Made by a program: the position numbers and the translations under genes. From Peltaster fructicola (Eukaryota > Ascomycota > Dothideomycetes), in contig CP051139.1 in the NCBI GenBank assembly GCA_001592805.2, positions 496,001-560,000 on the forward strand: a stretch of DNA of 64,000 bases. Reading direction: 5' to 3'. The notes below the pieces were generated by a model, which was not told where the DNA came from, made no database searches, and saw nothing but the letters and a program-made list of their open reading frames with translations. Numbering within the stretch: the first letter of the stretch is position 1; each line of letters begins with the position of its first letter. Positions 47,425 through 57,987 of this stretch are shown in pieces.

Positions 47425-49395
47425 TCAGCTAAAGTGTAGCGTACGTTGACCTTTACTAGGACCAACTGCTGCTGTGTTGGCTGCACGGCTCTTGCCCTTA
47501 TTCTGCTTGTTGTTTGTCGCTGGCGGTCGTGGTTTAGGCGGTGGTGGCCTTACCGGACTGGTATTCTCGTTTTGAAGGTCCTGAGCAAAGTGGAAATCGT
47601 CATGTTCTGGACGTTCTACAATGGGGAGTTGCTGATGGCATCGCTCGCACTCGTAAGTGTCAGTGACAGGCTCCTCGTGTTTGACCTCTTCGTAATCATC
47701 TTCGATCCACCCATCGTTCGTGTCATCATTCGTGGTGTTATTGGTTTGTTGTACAGGTGCAGTGGCGTGCTCACTCTCGTCCAAGCTGCTGCCTCTGCTC
47801 AGCTCCGTGGAAGCTCCAAAGAAGCGTGCAATACCATCGTTGCCGACTCGTCGCTTCTTGGCTGGTGGCGGCGTGTCTGGTCTTATGTGCTCGGTAGTAT
47901 CCTTTGAGCGTGAAGCATTCATAGCCTTCGCCTGTTCGCCCTTGAGCAAGAAGCTGCCAATGCCCATGTTGCCTGTCACACCCTCTTCGAAGCCACTGAC
48001 GCTCAGACTGAGATTAGCACATGGCCAGGCACGGCCATCGACTATGACTTGTGCCAAGAGATCCTTTGCCAAGTGATATAGCAGCTCCTCAGTGATCTGC
48101 TTGCCCATTGGAATCGAGGTCTGCTTGCTTCGTGTCTGAGCGCCTTGTCGATGGTGGAGGTTGATTACCTTGGGTCGACGCTTGTTCTCGAGCACGCCTT
48201 CTTCAACAAGTCGTGAGAAGATATCTGCTATGAAGATCCTAAGCCACTTCGCAGCGACTTCTGCAGTGTTGATGCATGGACGAAACGACTTAGCACTGAG
48301 CATGGATTTGATATGTACTCGAGGGTTGACTTCCGAGTTGTCCTCGCCTCGTAAGACTCCGTACAGCCAGGTGCCGGTGTCGTCTCCCAATGTCTTCTTG
48401 AACTGCTCAACAGAGATAGGCAATAAATCGGCGACCGTGTCTGTGTTGAATGCTGCCACGATCTCATCGCCAAGCTTACCACCTAGATTGCGTATCTTGG
48501 TGAACTTGAAGCCAGACAGGAACTGCTGCACAGCGCGATTGCGAATGATAGTCTGGTTGTTTGGCTTCTTATGTCCAGATCCGAGCTTGGCTAGCATCTT
48601 GTTGCGACTGATACCCGCAGAGCAAGTGTAGTGCAGTCTATCAAAGACAGCTTTTCGAACATCCCGCACGATCTCTGATGCTATCAGCATGGCGATATCG
48701 TCCCAGTCAGGATCATCTTCCTCTGACTGCGAGCTGTTCAGATCTATGAGAGCATCTGCAGCCCAGTCAAGGGCTGTGGTCGGTGGTCGTGGTAAGGCTT
48801 CTGTTGCATCGTCGTAGGGTGCCGGCAGGCGCAGCTCAGGATATCGCTCGACCATGATAGCATGGACCTGTGCTGAGAGATCAAGAAAGACCTCGTCAAT
48901 GCTGGCCTTCTCAACTCTCTGCAGCTCTGCTGGCAGGACGTCCTTGATCAGGGCGAGAATCTTGCGACTCTCTATTCGGTAAGGATCTAGGCTCACCTTG
49001 CGCGACGCGATCTCTTTTGCAGCATCCTCAGCATATGTCCAGTGTGTATCTCCCTCTTTCCAGGTAGCAACATGCTGGCAAATGATTTCAGGGCACTTCT
49101 CTTTCGCCTCAGTGATCGTCACATGTCTGTTCAAGCCGAATGCTCGTGCTGGATAGTTGATGGCTATAAGGCCCTGCCATTGTTGCACAGCAAGTGGCTT
49201 TCCAGGATCGATACCGAGCCTTACGGTCTCACATTGCGCGTAGAAGGCGTCAAGGTCGATGTGTGCAATGACTCTCAGTGGACAATTGGTTGCAGAGTGT
49301 GCGAAAGTCGAGAGGTGTTTGTACGTGAATTTGCTACGACGTCGTCTGCGTACGGTTGGTGATGTCGGCGACGAGTTGAATGACTGCGAGGTCAT
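47425..49395 (-). CDS. rad30: DNA polymerase eta (Y-family, Rad30)
   Basis: 656 aa, single exon. Catalytic motifs: IAHIDLDAFYAQCE (motif I, metal-binding Asp pair, ~43-56) and KASIDEVFLDL (motif III), with the finger-domain part QQWQGLIAINYPARAFGLNR. The little-finger region is followed by a disordered linker, a C2H2 UBZ zinc finger at 583-602 (C583, C586, H598, H602) and a PCNA-binding tail QRTLHFS at the extreme C-terminus. Pol eta copies past UV photoproducts. An insertion near ERYPELRLPAPYDDATEALP precedes the HhH region, as is common in fungi. Divergent from the small membrane-protein gene at 49592. Confidence 0.96.
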   Translation of the reverse strand: MTSQSFNSSPTSPTVRRRRRSKFTYKHLSTFAHSATNCPLRVIAHIDLDAFYAQCETVRLGIDPGKPLAVQQWQGLIAINYPARAFGLNRHVTITEAKEKCPEIICQHVATWKEGDTHWTYAEDAAKEIASRKVSLDPYRIESRKILALIKDVLPAELQRVEKASIDEVFLDLSAQVHAIMVERYPELRLPAPYDDATEALPRPPTTALDWAADALIDLNSSQSEEDDPDWDDIAMLIASEIVRDVRKAVFDRLHYTCSAGISRNKMLAKLGSGHKKPNNQTIIRNRAVQQFLSGFKFTKIRNLGGKLGDEIVAAFNTDTVADLLPISVEQFKKTLGDDTGTWLYGVLRGEDNSEVNPRVHIKSMLSAKSFRPCINTAEVAAKWLRIFIADIFSRLVEEGVLENKRRPKVINLHHRQGAQTRSKQTSIPMGKQITEELLYHLAKDLLAQVIVDGRAWPCANLSLSVSGFEEGVTGNMGIGSFLLKGEQAKAMNASRSKDTTEHIRPDTPPPAKKRRVGNDGIARFFGASTELSRGSSLDESEHATAPVQQTNNTTNDDTNDGWIEDDYEEVKHEEPVTDTYECERCHQQLPIVERPEHDDFHFAQDLQNENTSPVRPPPPKPRPPATNNKQNKGKSRAANTAAVGPSKGQRTLHFS

Positions 49396-49591
49396 TTTGA
49401 AGCCTCATTGTCGCGAGTCTTGCAGTTCTGATGATACCAGAGCGTTGGCTATGAGTGAGGACTACGTGCGTGCATAGGACGCGTCGCGCGTACAAGTGCT
49501 TGCATTTGACGGCGATTATGTCGTCATGGAACCATTGGCAACAATACATGTACCAGATGGACAAGCACTGAATTCCTCTTATACAGCAACC

Positions 49592-49899
49592 ATGTCTACG
49601 ATACGATCCCCTACAGCTATATTACAGCTGCTCAACCTTGCAGCAGTTGGCGGCGCAACGCTGTACTTCAAGTCTCACCACGAATACAATCTCCAAGAGC
49701 ACGAAGCTCGTATGGATGAGCTAGAAGGCACATTGAGAGGACATATCGGCCTGATAGAGGACGCCCTAGAGCGCATTGAGGGCAAGAAGATAGATGGTAA
49801 AAGCAAGAAGGCGTAAGTGTAGTCGTCTGTAATCTATCCAAGCTGATCGTTTGTAGAGAGGCCTTGTATACAGCTCGTGGCAAGGACGAGAAGAAGTGA
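49592..49899 (+). CDS. Small membrane-anchored coiled-coil protein, two exons
   Basis: Model: exons 49592-49812 and 49857-49899; 44-nt intron; 87 aa. The frame continues upstream with another in-frame ATG at 49526, but the ATG at 49592 gives a compact product: MSTIRSPTAILQLLNLAAVG with one hydrophobic segment (to YF), then a charged helix (HEARMDELEGTLRGHIGLIE) and a lysine-rich end DEKK. Intron removal preserves frame and adds EALYTARGKDEKK. The design suggests a tail in the cytosol or mitochondrial intermembrane space; no function is assigned. Its stop is 11 bp from the next gene's stop. Confidence 0.6.
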
Positions 49900-49910
49900 A
49901 GGGCTGGTGC

Positions 49911-50609
49911 TTATAGATCCTTCGGCGGCCTCGTGCCAATTGTTGCAAAGTCGCCGTTCAATGTCTTCATGATCTTTCCCAGACCTGCGTGCGAATAGTC
50001 TTTCTCGTTCCATTGATCCTTGTGGTACTTGATTCTTTCTGCCGGACCTTCGCCATCTTCTGGTGTAGCCTTCTCGAGGGACAATGTGACGAAATGATTG
50101 ACATCGAACGTCTTACCCATCAGACCCTTCGGCGTCCATGCTCGCTTCATCTTGAAGACGATAGCAGCAGGCGTCAGCGCCGTTGACGATGTCGAGGACT
50201 CAACGACCTCTACGGCAAGTGTCTTGGACTCTTTCATGACAACCGGTATGCCGTACCACTGTCCAGCAATCTTGTACCTTGTATCGCAGTAGCTCCAGAC
50301 GTCATCGTAGACTGATGTCTTTGCGTAGACTCGCATATCCTGCTCGCCTGTAGAATCATCCTTGTGCGTAGCAGAGCCGGAGTACAGCCTCAGGACGGAG
50401 TCCACGATATGCTGGCGATTAGCAGAGAGGGTTATCGATCGTGAAGGCGTCGGCTCGTAGTCTTCATTCGTGGGAGCATTGATAGCTTCTTTTGGACGAC
50501 TGGATGCCGGTTGTTCTTCTTGCTGTCGTTCGCGGAACTCGTAGGTCTGTGGAACGGTCTGATCGAGAGGCTTCTCGGCTTCTTGACGGAGCTCTTGGGC
50601 GGAGGGCAT
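49911..50609 (-). CDS. Conserved fungal protein, NTF2/SnoaL-like fold
   Basis: 232 aa, single exon. The N-terminal ~60 residues are hydrophilic (MPSAQELRQEAEKPLDQ). The core looks like the fungal family with DVWSYCDTRYKIAGQWYGIP, a compact alpha+beta domain of NTF2-like type, and ends with NEKDYSHAGLGKIMKTLNGD. Such proteins are widespread in ascomycetes and their ligand is not known. Family recognition is from the sequence pattern and not from a search. Confidence 0.7.
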   Translation of the reverse strand: MPSAQELRQEAEKPLDQTVPQTYEFRERQQEEQPASSRPKEAINAPTNEDYEPTPSRSITLSANRQHIVDSVLRLYSGSATHKDDSTGEQDMRVYAKTSVYDDVWSYCDTRYKIAGQWYGIPVVMKESKTLAVEVVESSTSSTALTPAAIVFKMKRAWTPKGLMGKTFDVNHFVTLSLEKATPEDGEGPAERIKYHKDQWNEKDYSHAGLGKIMKTLNGDFATIGTRPPKDL

Positions 50610-52325
50610 TGTAGTGAATGTGGTTAGTTACTTGATCTTCCTTGCCTGTGTTGTGAAGAGGGAGTCTATGATGCTAATGATACCCTGCGTCATTGACTAG
50701 AAGCAAACCTGGTGTCCACCCACACAGAAGCCATCACAATGCGTATAGTCATGACCAGACTCGCAATGGACACGTCAGTCCTCACTTACGGCAATGGCCT
50801 TGTTGGTGTCTCTCGAGCTGATAAATACAAGCGCAGATGGTGATGAGAGCCGCGTGTCTTCTAACTGCTATGTGCTTCGCTGCGCACAGATCACCAATAT
50901 TTAGTCAGCTTCGTGACGATTCCTGTTCGACTTCATCCTCAAGCTTTCGTCGGCCTCACTTTATGATCTCCCAATCTTGTTGCGAAACCCCCCTCGTTGT
51001 GCTTCAAGTGGCGGGCTCGCCAGCAGCAGACAAGACGTGGTTGCAGTATTCTCACAGTGCTTGGCTGGTCGAGCTCTTCAAGTCATGAATCGAGCGATAA
51101 CAATCCGGCATGGAGGTGAATCTAATGCTGCAGAGCATCACAGCCCTTACTTCCCCTGATCATGGCCAACAGCGAATGACATAGCATGGAGGAGCTAAGA
51201 CTCGTCGTAGTTTGTGAGCTTATACATCCACCATATGGCATGGCCTGGAAGACACAACTCGATTGTCGCAATGTGTGTGCCTGCGTCAACGGTCTCAGCT
51301 ATTGGAGCTTGCAGACGCTGACCGGAACATTGTTGGCTATGTTCACCGCACGATCGCATCAGTCGTTGTTGTTGGTGGACACGAAACGATGTGCCCAGAT
51401 CAAGCTTCTCTTGGGACTGGAACGATGCTTGCGACCCGCAACATCGCTGCACGCCAAACGTGCTGATGGCGCATGTCAGAGGCATCCAGAGTCACTGCCG
51501 GATTGTACCGACTGGACCACAGATTTTGACTAAGGCTCGTGAGCCCAGCCTTTTGCACATCTACGCCTCTGTCAAGTCCTTACAGACGGCGCAACTCCCT
51601 TCACCTCCTCTTGCGACCCGCATTCCTGTGTCAGTTTTCCTCAGACATTGCTACTGAACAGACAATTGAGCTGGATGCGAAGCTGTGATCGGTAGTCTGA
51701 CCAATTCCGGTGTATGGTCTGTTGCTCTGTCGTCAAGGGCCGATCGAGCACGTCACAAACGCTTCGTCCTTGTCGTATATTCAATCGGTTCTTCGCGTCC
51801 TGCACAGAGTGCTTTCATTGTGCAACCTTCAGGGACAACGCGAGAACGATCACCGTCTAGATTGCTGTACTGGGTGTGGATCGTGAGCATGAATATACCG
51901 TACGACTTGCAATACAGCCACTATCGACGACTAGCCGGTTGATAGATCAAGCAACGAGGGCAACACATCTGTGGACTAGGTGTGTACCGTCCACATCTTC
52001 AGGCTGACTATGTCAGGGAGACTTCGCTAGAATGACTTGAGAGGTCAAAAGTATTGTGGCGTCTCCTCATCTGCATGGCTTCGAGCAGCGACCATAGCCG
52101 TGAGAAGGAATTGTATTCATCGACGCAGGCGGTACCATGTGCAACAGTCATCGGAACGGCTATCGTCATCTTGAGGCAATCAACGACGTCTTGATCGTGT
52201 AACTTGGCGAACAGCAATACAGGACCGACGGGTGGCCCTTTTCCGACGCCATCGTCACAGATATGGTGTATGTTGCATCGAGGCGGCGATCGCCATGATT
52301 GCAGCCCGACCTATTTCAGAGCTAA
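50610..52325. other. Gene-poor stretch, 5' half
   Basis: About 1.7 kb upstream of the NTF2-like gene. The frames seen are short, start at GTG/TTG or overlap out of phase, and have no domain. A frame at 51685-51942 (+) opens with GTG and has no relatives I recognise. Presumed to hold the NTF2-like promoter plus non-coding DNA. Confidence 0.35.
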
Positions 52326-53276
52326 GCTTCGACAAGAAACCTAATCGATGCCCACGGAAATGAGCTGTCACATCCGGATTTCGATGAAAGGGCGACTTCA
52401 TTCTCTCGTCAGTCACTGCGTAAAGCGTTGCTAGGACTTGTACCGGAACAGTTGTGGCAAATGATGGGATACAAAGAGGTCATGCTTGATCGTCGAAACC
52501 TCATTTGGCTTGCTGTTCAAGCTGCGCAGACATTCGGCCTTCAAACATCAACGGAGGTACCTTGTGTGAGTCGAGCTGCATAACTTGTTAACTTCTGTCG
52601 GAGGCCCGATTCCCTTTCCGACAACACATGAGTGCGACTAGCGGTCTGCAGCTTTCCCCAATGGTCCACTTACCTTGACCGTACGACACCAGGTCAGCTC
52701 CTTATCGACTCGACAACGAAGCTGGACGGAACCACCAATGCATGCTTGCAGACGATGCTCTGCGTAGTGAGGCCAGTATTGGCGGTGGCCATGCTGTACA
52801 ACAATGCCTGAACACGTATGTCCGGCTTCTCGCCATGCTTGTACACCTGTGTTGAGGATTCTCAAAAGCATGGTCTGTTCATGAACGCCTGCCAGGCTTC
52901 AGAGTATGCTGCTACATTGATGCAGCGGGCCAGCTGGCGAAGCTGCTGTCAGGCTATTGAGCTTAGCAGGAACCTGGAAGACGAATAGCTTATGTAAGAG
53001 GATGGACTGCCGCAGATTGACCTTCCGGATTCTCGTGCGAACGCAAGGGCGAAGCCTCAGAGGCTGTCTACGTGCTCAAACAGATTGTGCACATCCTGCT
53101 CCTTGCCGAATCCGCCAGGAATGTATTTGCTGGGTTGTGGCCACCAACAGCATGAGGCATTAATGGTTGCCAAACACTGTGAGTCCAGGATCAGAGCGTT
53201 GCCTAGAGTCGCGAGCAGGGTTGTGCAGGCAGCTTTGATCGCTTCCTCGATACCACAAAGACGATGCCGTCTTTGA
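52326..53276 (+). pseudogene. Possible broken or unresolved helical-protein gene
   Basis: Several plus-strand segments read like coding sequence but are not in one frame. Examples: 52326-52583 with RQSLRKALLGLVPEQLWQMM and LDRRNLIWLAVQAAQTFGL; 52630-52810 with STYLDRTTPGQLLIDSTTKL; around 52880-52980 with LFMNACQASEYAATLMQRAS; 53070-53160 with AVYVLKQIVHILLLAESARN; and 53160-53276. Stops and phase changes separate them. Some gaps could be introns (for example GTGAGT at 52569), so a multi-exon live gene is not excluded. I do not recognise the family and assign no function. Described as a relic because no single splice model keeps an open frame. Confidence 0.3.
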
Positions 53277-54570
53277 CAGCGCTGGCTCGCTCTGAACAAC
53301 GGGCAGCTGATAAAAGGGAGGCTGTTGCATACACACCGCGTGCTGTGCTGTATGGTGGTGTGTCTTGCTGAGCGACGGAATTTGGCAAGGATAGACATAT
53401 AGCAGACAAGTCCATATTGCTTTGCGGCCTCGATTGTGGGCTGAAACTTGGAAGGATGTCGGACGATTGTTTCACGCTGTGCTGACGGGGCGACATTCCG
53501 GACGATTAACTCGATCCTGAAGTTGTTCGGGATGTCCTGACTCGGTGAGTGCTTGTTGACTGCTGACAGTCTCGCGCGCCACACGGATCCCGAACGCGTA
53601 GCTTCTGGTCAAACATCCGTGGGTCGATGCGCTCATGCGATAAGGACAAATCAAGCTTGATGTCATCTGGCAATGCCATCCGGCGGGTTCAAAGCACTGT
53701 GACTGTTCTTGGGCGTCCCATTGGACACCCAGTTGATGAGATGAGATGAGTGAGTGAGGCGTGGTGAACTCGAGCCAGGAGTCCTGAGCGTACGAACGAG
53801 TGAGCGCCGCTTTGCTGTGGCCGGGACGAAACATGTAGTAAACGCCACTGAGGCAATCGCAGATGTATTGGTTGTCAGCCGCACGAGGTTTTGCCGCTGC
53901 GGCCACTGCTTTGACTTACGAGCATACCATCACTCCTGCGCAAGCATCACCTCCCAGTCATTCGGAGGAAAGTATGTCTCGTCACTCAAATTCATACCGC
54001 GCTGCAGAGTCAATGCTCCTGCATGCTTGGTTTGTAAATAGGCATAAGGTAGTCAAAGAGTCGGCCGTCTTGGCGGCCTCTCACAGCAAAAACTTGTGAC
54101 GACACTGCGTACAGAACGAGACCAGACATCGCCATCTTCAGCTTGCGACATGTCATCATGCACTCGCCTGAGAGGGTATTGAGTCGAGGTGATATGAGAA
54201 GACATGAATATAGATAATAGCTGTGAGACGTACTGCTTGCTGAAGAGATGTAAACGCAAAATTGTGATCATCATGGCCGTTCTGTTTCAAGCGCATATGC
54301 TATGATTGCAGTAGCAATGTGATGTGAAGTAGAAAGCATCATCCGCCGACCCGGCTCTTTGCAAAGCACAGAAACCGTGTCGGTATGGTCGTAATTTGAG
54401 GGTCATCGTCTGAGGCTGTCGCCAGTCATCAATGTTGTCCCATCCGTCGTCGTTGTGAACAACGATTCGCATAAGGTCCTTAATACAGGTCGTGTTATAG
54501 ACCTCAACAACAACAACAACAACATCAACCCAGCTGGGGACTCTGGCTGGGCAGCCGCTGCGTATCTTCT
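53277..54570. other. Gene-poor stretch, 3' half, with CAA microsatellite
   Basis: About 1.3 kb without a supported gene. It contains a (CAA)6 simple repeat at 54505-54524. The 175-codon minus frame at 53057-53584 overlaps the plus-strand coding-like fragments and looks like their shadow. Confidence 0.35.
54505..54524. repeat. (CAA)6 microsatellite
   Basis: Six tandem CAA units plus CA, just downstream of the DUF6590 gene's stop. Confidence 0.8.
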
Positions 54571-55798
54571 TCACTTGTCATTGCCCTCGATCCTCTGTCG
54601 TACGAATTGTTCGGCGGCACGTAACGCTGCTCGCCGTAAGGGTGCCTCTGGGTCTTCGCTCTGACCTAGTGGTCCCCCTAAACTGAGTACAGCGGCTTCA
54701 AGCAGTAGGATATGCGAGGCCTCCACTTGCCTTGCTGCGGCTTGAGTGACCATGCGTTCCATGAAGGTTCTGATGCTTGCGATATACTCATTTCTTAGTG
54801 CCAACGCTCGTGCCGGATCGACTTGGGCTGCGGAAGAGGTCGTAGCATGAGTTGCAATGTCCTCAGCAGCAGGCACGGGTAAGTTGAAACGCAAGGTGGT
54901 GCTGGCCTGTGCAAAGAGTCTGTCAATGTAGTCAGGATGTACAACACCAAAAGGTCCTAGCGGCACGTTGTGCTCTATTGTGTAGATCTTCCGATAGTGC
55001 ATCGTTGATGTCGGATGCAGGTCGTCTGTGTTGAGATCGGGGAGCACACGCACAGGAAGCAGCATCTGGCTCTCAACGTCCTCGGAGATGCCAGCCTGGT
55101 CCCATGTTGGAGCAGCTCGGCCTGTGAAAGCGAAACCAAAGTGCTCCGAAGGTTCATGAGGAGGTACGGCACGCTTGTTATACGTGTGAATCGCTCTGAG
55201 ACGAAGTCAGGGGCTGTTGTTTCGCCATCGCCATCACGGCTACTCACAGTGCCAACGAGTGTTTCGCATAGGTCGCGAGAACCACAAACCAACGAAATTC
55301 ACTGAATGCGGTCTTCCTTATCTGACTGTGGTGTGACATGAGTCTCCTGGACGTTTCGCAAGGCGACTGGCCGTGAGGTTCAACCCAGTCAATCACCAAC
55401 ACCTGAGATATGTCAATATCGCTGAGGGTCAGATGTATGTGTAGTACAATGATGGCATGTTACATACCCGGCCGACTTTGAAGAAGCTCCATGGTCGGAC
55501 CTTGTGATTTGCTGATGTAGTCCTGGTTGGTATTGGTGTTGAAGCTATGCTTTCGGTAAGTATATGGACCGAGATGTTCGTTGTTATACCACATACGCCC
55601 TGGATTACCTAGTGTGTAGTCACGATCGGTGTTTGTGCTGCTGAAATGCTCTGGTATCGAGTTGAGTGCAGCTTCAGTAGGTACTATGCCATCTCGCCGG
55701 GGGTTCTGTGGGATCTGCTGATCGGCGCGATCCCGATTGTCTCTTCTATTGGGCTTCTTGCCATCCTTACGATTGCTCGACTTCTGGCTCGGTGCCAT
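54571..55798 (-). CDS. DUF6590 fungal protein, three exons (first junction unresolved)
   Basis: Three minus-strand pieces: exon 1 55798-55468 (MAPSQKSSNRKDGKKPNRRD), exon 2 55402-55248 and exon 3 55195-54571. Exons 2 and 3 join in frame across a 52-nt intron to give the DUF6590 core: VLVIDWVEPHGQ, FRWFVVLATYAKHSLALAI, HTYNKRAVPP, and the hallmark YRKIYTIEHNVPLGPFGVV, which shows the family. A helical tail follows. The donor of exon 1 (GTATGT) has a phase that does not match exon 2 at the obvious CAG acceptor; the product may start elsewhere, use another splice site or be disrupted. Function of DUF6590 is unknown; often found in sets of fungal accessory genes. Confidence 0.55.
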
Positions 55799-56355
55799 AG
55801 TTTGAACAAATTGATCTTGCTAGGTGACCGCCTGTATGAAGCAGTGAGTGAGTAGGCATGGTCCCGCATTCTGCAGCGGCCGGCCGGAAAGATATACACC
55901 ACATGCCGTAGATGCGTGGGTTTCCTACTGCTGATGATACCGACATCTCACATGGCTGGATCTGCAAGAACTCTGATGCGTGGAGTGCTTGAAGCTGCAT
56001 TGTGCAGTATCTACCTGTCTGTACCCATGATACATGCATGACGCTAGTCTACCACACGGCAAGCTCGGCGCTTGGACCACCATACACTACATGTAGTTTA
56101 TTCTTTACCCGCCTAGGATAGATCCTGCGAGGAATACAAGGCTGTGAAGATTATTACTTCACTGTGCTAATGAGCACTCTCTATCTCTCTAATTAGAAGG
56201 CAGCAGCAGGCCGCCCATACTCTCTTCCGATGCTAATGTAAGTCCTCCCCCTTTCGCAGATCCTGGGGTTCCCCGTGCCTTTCATTCCACAGTAAACAGT
56301 GATATGCAAGCTGTGTGTACTCAACGCCTGGATAATTGCCACAAACATAGGCAAC
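55799..56355. other. Divergent intergenic region
   Basis: 557 bp between the DUF6590 start and the unknown 543-aa protein gene. Contains TATA-poor pyrimidine tracts near 56180 (CTCTCTATCTCTCT). No further element. Confidence 0.35.
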
Positions 56356-57987
56356 ATGCAGCAAGATCAGCTTGTCGGCAGCCGCCGACAACGACTTCGA
56401 CCGAGGCACTCTTTGGCCGCGTTCCTCAAGACTTTTGTGAGACCTTTCACCGGTGCTTTCGAAGCAATCGTGTCTGTACCGTCAGTGCAGGCCGCAGACA
56501 ACGACTTGTCCAGAACGGCGGATGTACGCGGGTTGCAAGGCGTTAGGACGAACGAACCTCCCGGCGACGCGAGCATGTCAGACGATCCACTGCCAAAGCG
56601 GCTATCATTAATAAGCCTTGACAGGAATCTTCGAGAACGTATAAGGAAGGCTCTTGATCGATGGCGAACAATCGACGATGTGTATGACCATGATATCTAT
56701 ACGGAAGACATGGGCTCTCCTTCAGTCCTTGATACAAGTGGCACAGACAACGGCTACGTGCATGTTGGTGACCCGAAGAGGATACCTACTGGAAGACTAG
56801 GGAGGCGACCCTCTTGGTTGATGGGCTGGACGACAAACGCTAGCACCAAGCAAAACGACAAGTGTCTGCTCTATCATAGCTTCGGTGTCGATGCATTCCG
56901 ATTACTCACAGAGATCCTCGAAATGGACGAGCCTTGCGAGGGCAGAGCGACATTAACGCCGCTCATGAAAGAGATCGACCAAATCAGACAAGGTGACTCA
57001 GAGCTGCTGAGCTTGCCAGTACTCCAGCAGTACTATAGGGTCTGTCAATTGTTCAACTTGCTAGGGGGAGAGTTTGATGAGTGCACACGAGACTACATCA
57101 AAGCGTTACTCCTTCAAGAGGACCGAGACGATCAAGCTATGCTCGATATTGATGATCAGACTGTGGATACAGAGCATGGAGACGAACGTCTTGATGCCGA
57201 GCTCGATCGTTATGACAACGACGCAGAAGCCAGTCTTGCGACGACCTTTCCGACATCACAGGGACCAGCACATCCTGAACTCGACAAACAGAGCTCTGGA
57301 CACGAGAGCGAGTCGCCTGGTGGCAATGCTTCCATGGACAGCGTGCAGCAGCCTGCTCTAAACAGCCTCGATGATCTTGTCACGACGAGGAGTGCAGATT
57401 TGACGCAACCGAGAACACCAGCAGAACACATCGTAGTCACGCCGGAGTGGCCTATGGCAGAGCTGTTCCCTACATCTCAGCGTCTCCCGATACAGTCGCA
57501 CGGCTCTGCTGAAGTGCCATATGACGAAAGGTCAAATGCCACCGATCCAGGTGTGATCATCGGAAAGTACGAATCCATTCAGAAAGATCAATACGAGCGT
57601 CGGCTGGATTTTCTTGAAAATGCAGCAGGAAGGCTCAAGGATCGTTGTATGCAACTGGGCCAAGAGATCAAGATATATCGGGATGCCGACGAGATACCGC
57701 TGGCGAATGATAGCTTCACTCCCATCACTTCGACTGGAGAGCAATATCTCAAACATTCCCCGGACGACGAAGAAGCTGATAATCACTTCAAGACATTGTT
57801 CGAGACGCTGCAGGACTTGGCACCTGATGTTGAGATTGAGCATATCACTCTTGAACGACAGTCTAATATTACGCCCGTCCCACGAGACACTACAGCCCAA
57901 GATGAACGCATAGCGATGTGGGCGAGTGATGTGGCGGTGGACTCCATGGACCCACGACAGTCAGGCAGTGGTCCCGATAATGGATAG
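56356..57987 (+). CDS. Unrecognised 543-aa fungal protein
   Basis: Frame from the ATG at 56356 (MQQDQLVGSRRQRL) to TAG at 57985-57987. The upstream continuation opens only with GTG. N-terminal basic segment, then a hydrophobic-amphipathic stretch SLAAFLKTFVRPFTGAF; a central region with ERIRKALDRWRTIDDVYDHD and helical FRLLTEILEMDEPCEG; an acidic, Ser-rich linker; and a coiled-coil-like IQKDQYERRLDFLENAAGRL near residue 415. A coding-like 57-codon stretch (58001-58171, VRLQKAVYFRLFFANLVTT) after a CAG at 58000 is open in phase 0, so an alternative 3' exon is possible from a weak GTG donor at 57931 or 57937. Function unknown. Confidence 0.6.
   Translation: MQQDQLVGSRRQRLRPRHSLAAFLKTFVRPFTGAFEAIVSVPSVQAADNDLSRTADVRGLQGVRTNEPPGDASMSDDPLPKRLSLISLDRNLRERIRKALDRWRTIDDVYDHDIYTEDMGSPSVLDTSGTDNGYVHVGDPKRIPTGRLGRRPSWLMGWTTNASTKQNDKCLLYHSFGVDAFRLLTEILEMDEPCEGRATLTPLMKEIDQIRQGDSELLSLPVLQQYYRVCQLFNLLGGEFDECTRDYIKALLLQEDRDDQAMLDIDDQTVDTEHGDERLDAELDRYDNDAEASLATTFPTSQGPAHPELDKQSSGHESESPGGNASMDSVQQPALNSLDDLVTTRSADLTQPRTPAEHIVVTPEWPMAELFPTSQRLPIQSHGSAEVPYDERSNATDPGVIIGKYESIQKDQYERRLDFLENAAGRLKDRCMQLGQEIKIYRDADEIPLANDSFTPITSTGEQYLKHSPDDEEADNHFKTLFETLQDLAPDVEIEHITLERQSNITPVPRDTTAQDERIAMWASDVAVDSMDPRQSGSGPDNG

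Noticed and set aside
53057-53584. 175-codon minus-strand frame
   Set aside because: Overlaps plus-strand coding-like segments and reads as their shadow; many Cys/Arg and no family.
50610-54570. Transposon or other mobile element in the gene-poor gap
   Set aside because: No terminal repeats, target duplication or transposase-like motif was seen by eye.
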